64,000 bases of DNA from Casuarius casuarius (lineage: Eukaryota > Chordata > Aves > Casuariiformes > Casuariidae): assembly GCA_003342895.1 (NCBI GenBank), contig PTFA01000230.1, positions 1,192,966 to 1,256,965 of the forward strand, in the 5' to 3' direction. The notes beneath the pieces were generated by a model. That model had not been told where the DNA came from. It saw only the letters and a list, made by a program, of their open reading frames with translations, and ran no database searches. The position numbers were made by a program, and so were the translations under genes. Positions 61,183-64,000 of the stretch are shown here, piece by piece; position 1 is the first letter of the stretch, and each line of letters begins with the position of its first letter.

Positions 61183-61204
61183 GTGAGGAAAATTTTGAGA
61201 TAAT

Positions 61205-61715
61205 TTATGTTAAGCCTTACTTAATCAGTTCATTTCAATGCATTTACTCATTTAGCTGTAAATCAAGTAAGTCTTAAGCACTGCACATGGAACTAAATGT
61301 CAGTTTTGAGTTACTTCAATTCTGTTCCTTCTGGCCTTTCTCCTTGAATCTACTTCATTAAAAATAAAATAATATAAATCGCAATAGGATGGTAACAGAA
61401 AGCGGGTTGTAAAAGTTGTTCTTAAAAACATGGATACTGACACCTATTAAAAGAATACATGAAACAGTATACGGTTTTGTATTCCAGCACAAAACAGGCC
61501 TGTGAAACTCAGAGTGATACTACCTGCATGTATTTTGAATGGCTGTATGTTACTATTTAGTTATGCAAACAAAAGTATATTAAAAAAAATTCCACAGAAG
61601 AAATAAGTGGTGCTTCATTTCAAAATGAAAGATTTGAAAATAATGCTTAGAGGAGTGCATGTGTAACAGGGTACTTACTTCTATGAGAGCTTTTCAGTAA
61701 GAGTGGAACATGCTG
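61205..61715. other. Non-coding sequence, probable intron
   Basis: AT-rich, with no supported frame or repeat. Confidence 0.5.
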
Positions 61716-61721
61716 TTGTAC

Positions 61722-61807
61722 TTAAAAGTAAGCTGAAGGTTCAAAATCTTCTGAAAGAGCAGTTAAAAGTAAGCTGGCGGAAGGTTCAAAATCTTCTGAA
61801 AGAACAG
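61722..61807 (+). repeat. Tandem duplication, 41- and 45-base units
   Basis: TTAAAAGTAAGCTGAAGGTT...CTGAAAGAGCAG (61722-61762) is directly repeated at 61763-61807. The second copy has a four-base GCGG insertion and one G-to-A change. High identity suggests a recent duplication. Confidence 0.95.
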
Positions 61808-61809
61808 CT

Positions 61810-63840
61810 AAATTAATATATTTTAGCAAAGTAAGACATTAGCTCTTCAGCTTTTCTTTAACCTCTCTTAGACTACCTACTTTCTGTGAGTCTGTGATGT
61901 GCAACATTGTGTTCCAAATTGCTTTTCCCGGGAAGAAGGAAAGGGTGCTTGGCAGTGGGGGAGATCTTGTTTGCAAAGGTGCTTGCAAGAAAAAGGATGA
62001 TTAGATAGTGCATACATAGGGCAGTCCCCTCAGATATGTATTTCATCTTCCTTCTGCACTGTACACAAAGACAAAGGTCTGTGTTTACAGCTCAAAAAAT
62101 ATCAATTCAGAGATAAAACTGATCTAAAACTGTACCTTAATCTGAAAATTACTTCCTATTGCTTATGTGTCTGTATTTCAGTTCAAAAGCAATTGGTTTG
62201 CAGCTTGTGCTCCCAATGTCTATGGAAGAAGAGGAAAAGGCAGGAGGGAGAATCTCATTTTTGTGATCTCCTGAGAAAAGGAACCCGAAGCAGTTCTTTT
62301 TTTCTTTTTTTTTTTTTTAAAAAAAGTGATTATATAAACATCTGAAAATAAGGATTAACGTGTGATTGGTATGTTGCAATTTTGAATAGGAAGAATAATC
62401 GTAAGTATTTAATGTTTTAAGCAAAACTAAATTGAAGATCTCTCTCTCCACTGTATTTTGGGTATAAGGAGAAATTGTTTTTATGTATACTTTTTATATT
62501 ATTTAGAAAGTATTTAGTGCTTTTTCTTCAAAAGGAAATTGATCTGTCTAGCCTTTTGTAAAAAAAGAAGTGTTAACTAATCAGTGCAGACATTATGTTC
62601 ATCATTTTCATTAGAAAACGCTCTGATTACACTCAGAGATGGGTGTGAAATCCTGTGTTTCCTTTCTATTTTCGTTTGTTTCCTTTTTAAGGAAAACAAA
62701 AGTTCTGAGACAACAACCCCTTAATGGGTCTGTTTTTCTGTTGACCTTGAGGGAACTACAGATTTTCAGTTTAATTCTTAAAGGCAGACCTTAGGCTGTA
62801 TTCCTCAGAAGCCAGTGGAGGAGGTTCTGGCAATGCAAAAGTCTCTGTGAATCAGATAACAATATGAATTTTGGTATGTTTAGATTTGCATTTTGTATTT
62901 TTTCTTTCAGTTTGTGCATAAGCCTAAAGCAATATACCCTGTATTTGGAAGTTCCCGTTATGCTTTGAAAAGTCTTTAGCCGTTATAAATTTAGTGTTAT
63001 GTTAAGCAAAAGTTCCTTTTAAAATGCCCACTTGTGTATTGAGGACAAACAATTTTTAAAGATAATGCCCAGAATTCTCAACTAAAAAAGCAATAACCTT
63101 AAATTTGAGAATTCTGTGAGTCTTGCAACACTTTGAATCACCTTGTGTTTTCAACACATACACCTTGCTTCTTGTTGGAAAGTGAACAGAAGTTTTTTTG
63201 TCAAAAATATAAGGAACTACATAGAAAGATGATGTACTTTTGTCGTGTTTCCTTCTCATCAGTATGGAAGGCAGTGGAACTTCTATTCCTCGCAAGACAA
63301 CTTCAGTACTCTGGAAACATGGTAATTCCATACAGGAGATGGGATTTTAGGTGGATGATTGCAAATGAAGGTTGAGAGTATGCAAGCTAGAAGCAATCTG
63401 AAATATGTTAGAAAGATACCTATGCATCCAGGCTGTCAGACAGTGAAAAACTTGCACATGTGTTTGATAGTACAAATAGAAAAAGATGCTATAGTGTAAG
63501 GCTTGAATACTTTCCTGAACTGAGAAAGGGGCATTTAAGAGAGAACATGAAAAATACAAGTCTCAGTAACACAAGTGCACGTCTCATCCTTCTAAATATT
63601 GTTGAAACAAAAGAAGCTGCCAAAAAAGTCACTCTGCAGAGGTTAAATTTAGTGTTCCAGTCCTACCTACAAGCACAAAAATTAAAACTCCAACCATGCA
63701 TACTGTGTAATTACAATGGTTATATAGTGTCTAGTAGTGTTTTTATAAAGAATAATTTGTATAGTTACAATGCTTAGGAAAAATCTGTAGTGTCTTGTTT
63801 TGTTTCTTTTCTGTGGAGGAAAAAAAAATGCCACCCCATT
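61810..63840. other. Non-coding sequence, probable intron
   Basis: AT-rich. The longest frame is 105 codons plus strand (63460-63777, GTG start) with no recognisable domain. A T-rich run followed by A7 at about 62295-62325 can fold into a hairpin. No exon is called. Confidence 0.45.
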
Positions 63841-63855
63841 GGCATTTATTTAGGG

Positions 63856-63876
63856 GTTTTGTTTTGTTTTGTTTTT
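63856..63876. repeat. (GTTTT)n microsatellite
   Basis: About four GTTTT units. Confidence 0.9.
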
Positions 63877-64000
63877 GAACTTCTGGATCTTTCTGAATGC
63901 ATTTCCATAAGCATATTTGAAAGTTTTTGAGGCTAGAAATGCTGGTCTCTAATTTCTGCCTATGAATAAAATAAGATAGGGAAGAGGGATGATGAAGGTA

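Noticed and set aside
1..64000. CRISPR arrays, bacterial defence or phage systems, tRNA and rRNA genes, mitochondrial insertions
   Set aside because: No regularly spaced repeats, cloverleaf or ribosomal RNA motifs, bacterial gene organisation or recognisable mitochondrial sequence was seen. The window is vertebrate nuclear DNA.

Overview
This is nuclear DNA from a vertebrate, most likely a sauropsid and probably a bird. There are no operons, no Shine-Dalgarno context and no dense gene packing. Coding capacity is low, microsatellites and homopolymer runs are common, and two single undetermined bases (57959 and 60603) point to a draft assembly. The lineage evidence is the repeats. I can read three decayed CR1 (chicken repeat 1) LINE fragments, including one with the typical 3' tail, and two weak MIR-type CORE-SINE relics. 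Several short palindromic remnants are of a kind I remember as common in turtle, crocodilian and bird genomes. The low density of recognisable repeats favours a bird over a turtle or crocodilian, but the window alone does not settle this.

Layout. About 1-57,000 is a long AT-rich non-coding stretch, either a gene desert or a very long intron. It holds: a degraded protein-like segment on the minus strand (about 650-2,180); a GC-richer patch with an imperfect hairpin (4,400-5,080); an AT-rich perfect-arm hairpin (10,675-10,714); a small CpG-rich patch (17,570-17,740); a diverged tandem duplication with a unit of about 437 bases (20,695-21,370); two copies of one interspersed repeat (31,231-31,370 and 37,150-37,240); a CpG island with no recognised gene (about 40,370-40,720); a CR1 fragment on the minus strand (about 50,050-50,370); a homeodomain-type motif cluster (about 49,770); a 1.26 kb CR1 on the plus strand (about 53,400-54,660); and a segment that looks like a regulatory conserved element with an NF-E2-type site (about 56,190-56,480).

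The one convincing gene start is the large CpG island at about 58,190-59,150. It contains GC boxes, a TTTAAA element, an in-frame ATG at 58,327 and a consensus GTGAGT splice donor at 58,450. This gives a putative 41-codon first coding exon on the plus strand, so the gene would run to the right. From 59,150 to the window end looks like first-intron sequence. It includes one candidate phase-compatible small exon (60,985-61,182) that I cannot identify. I do not recognise the gene.

No tRNA, rRNA, CRISPR array, prokaryotic system or intact transposon was seen. Most open reading frames here are short and look like chance frames. I did not find a convincing new biological system. The items most worth checking are the unidentified first exon with its possible second exon, the orphan CpG island near 40.5 kb, the decayed coding-like segment near 1-2 kb, and the diverged tandem duplication near 21 kb.
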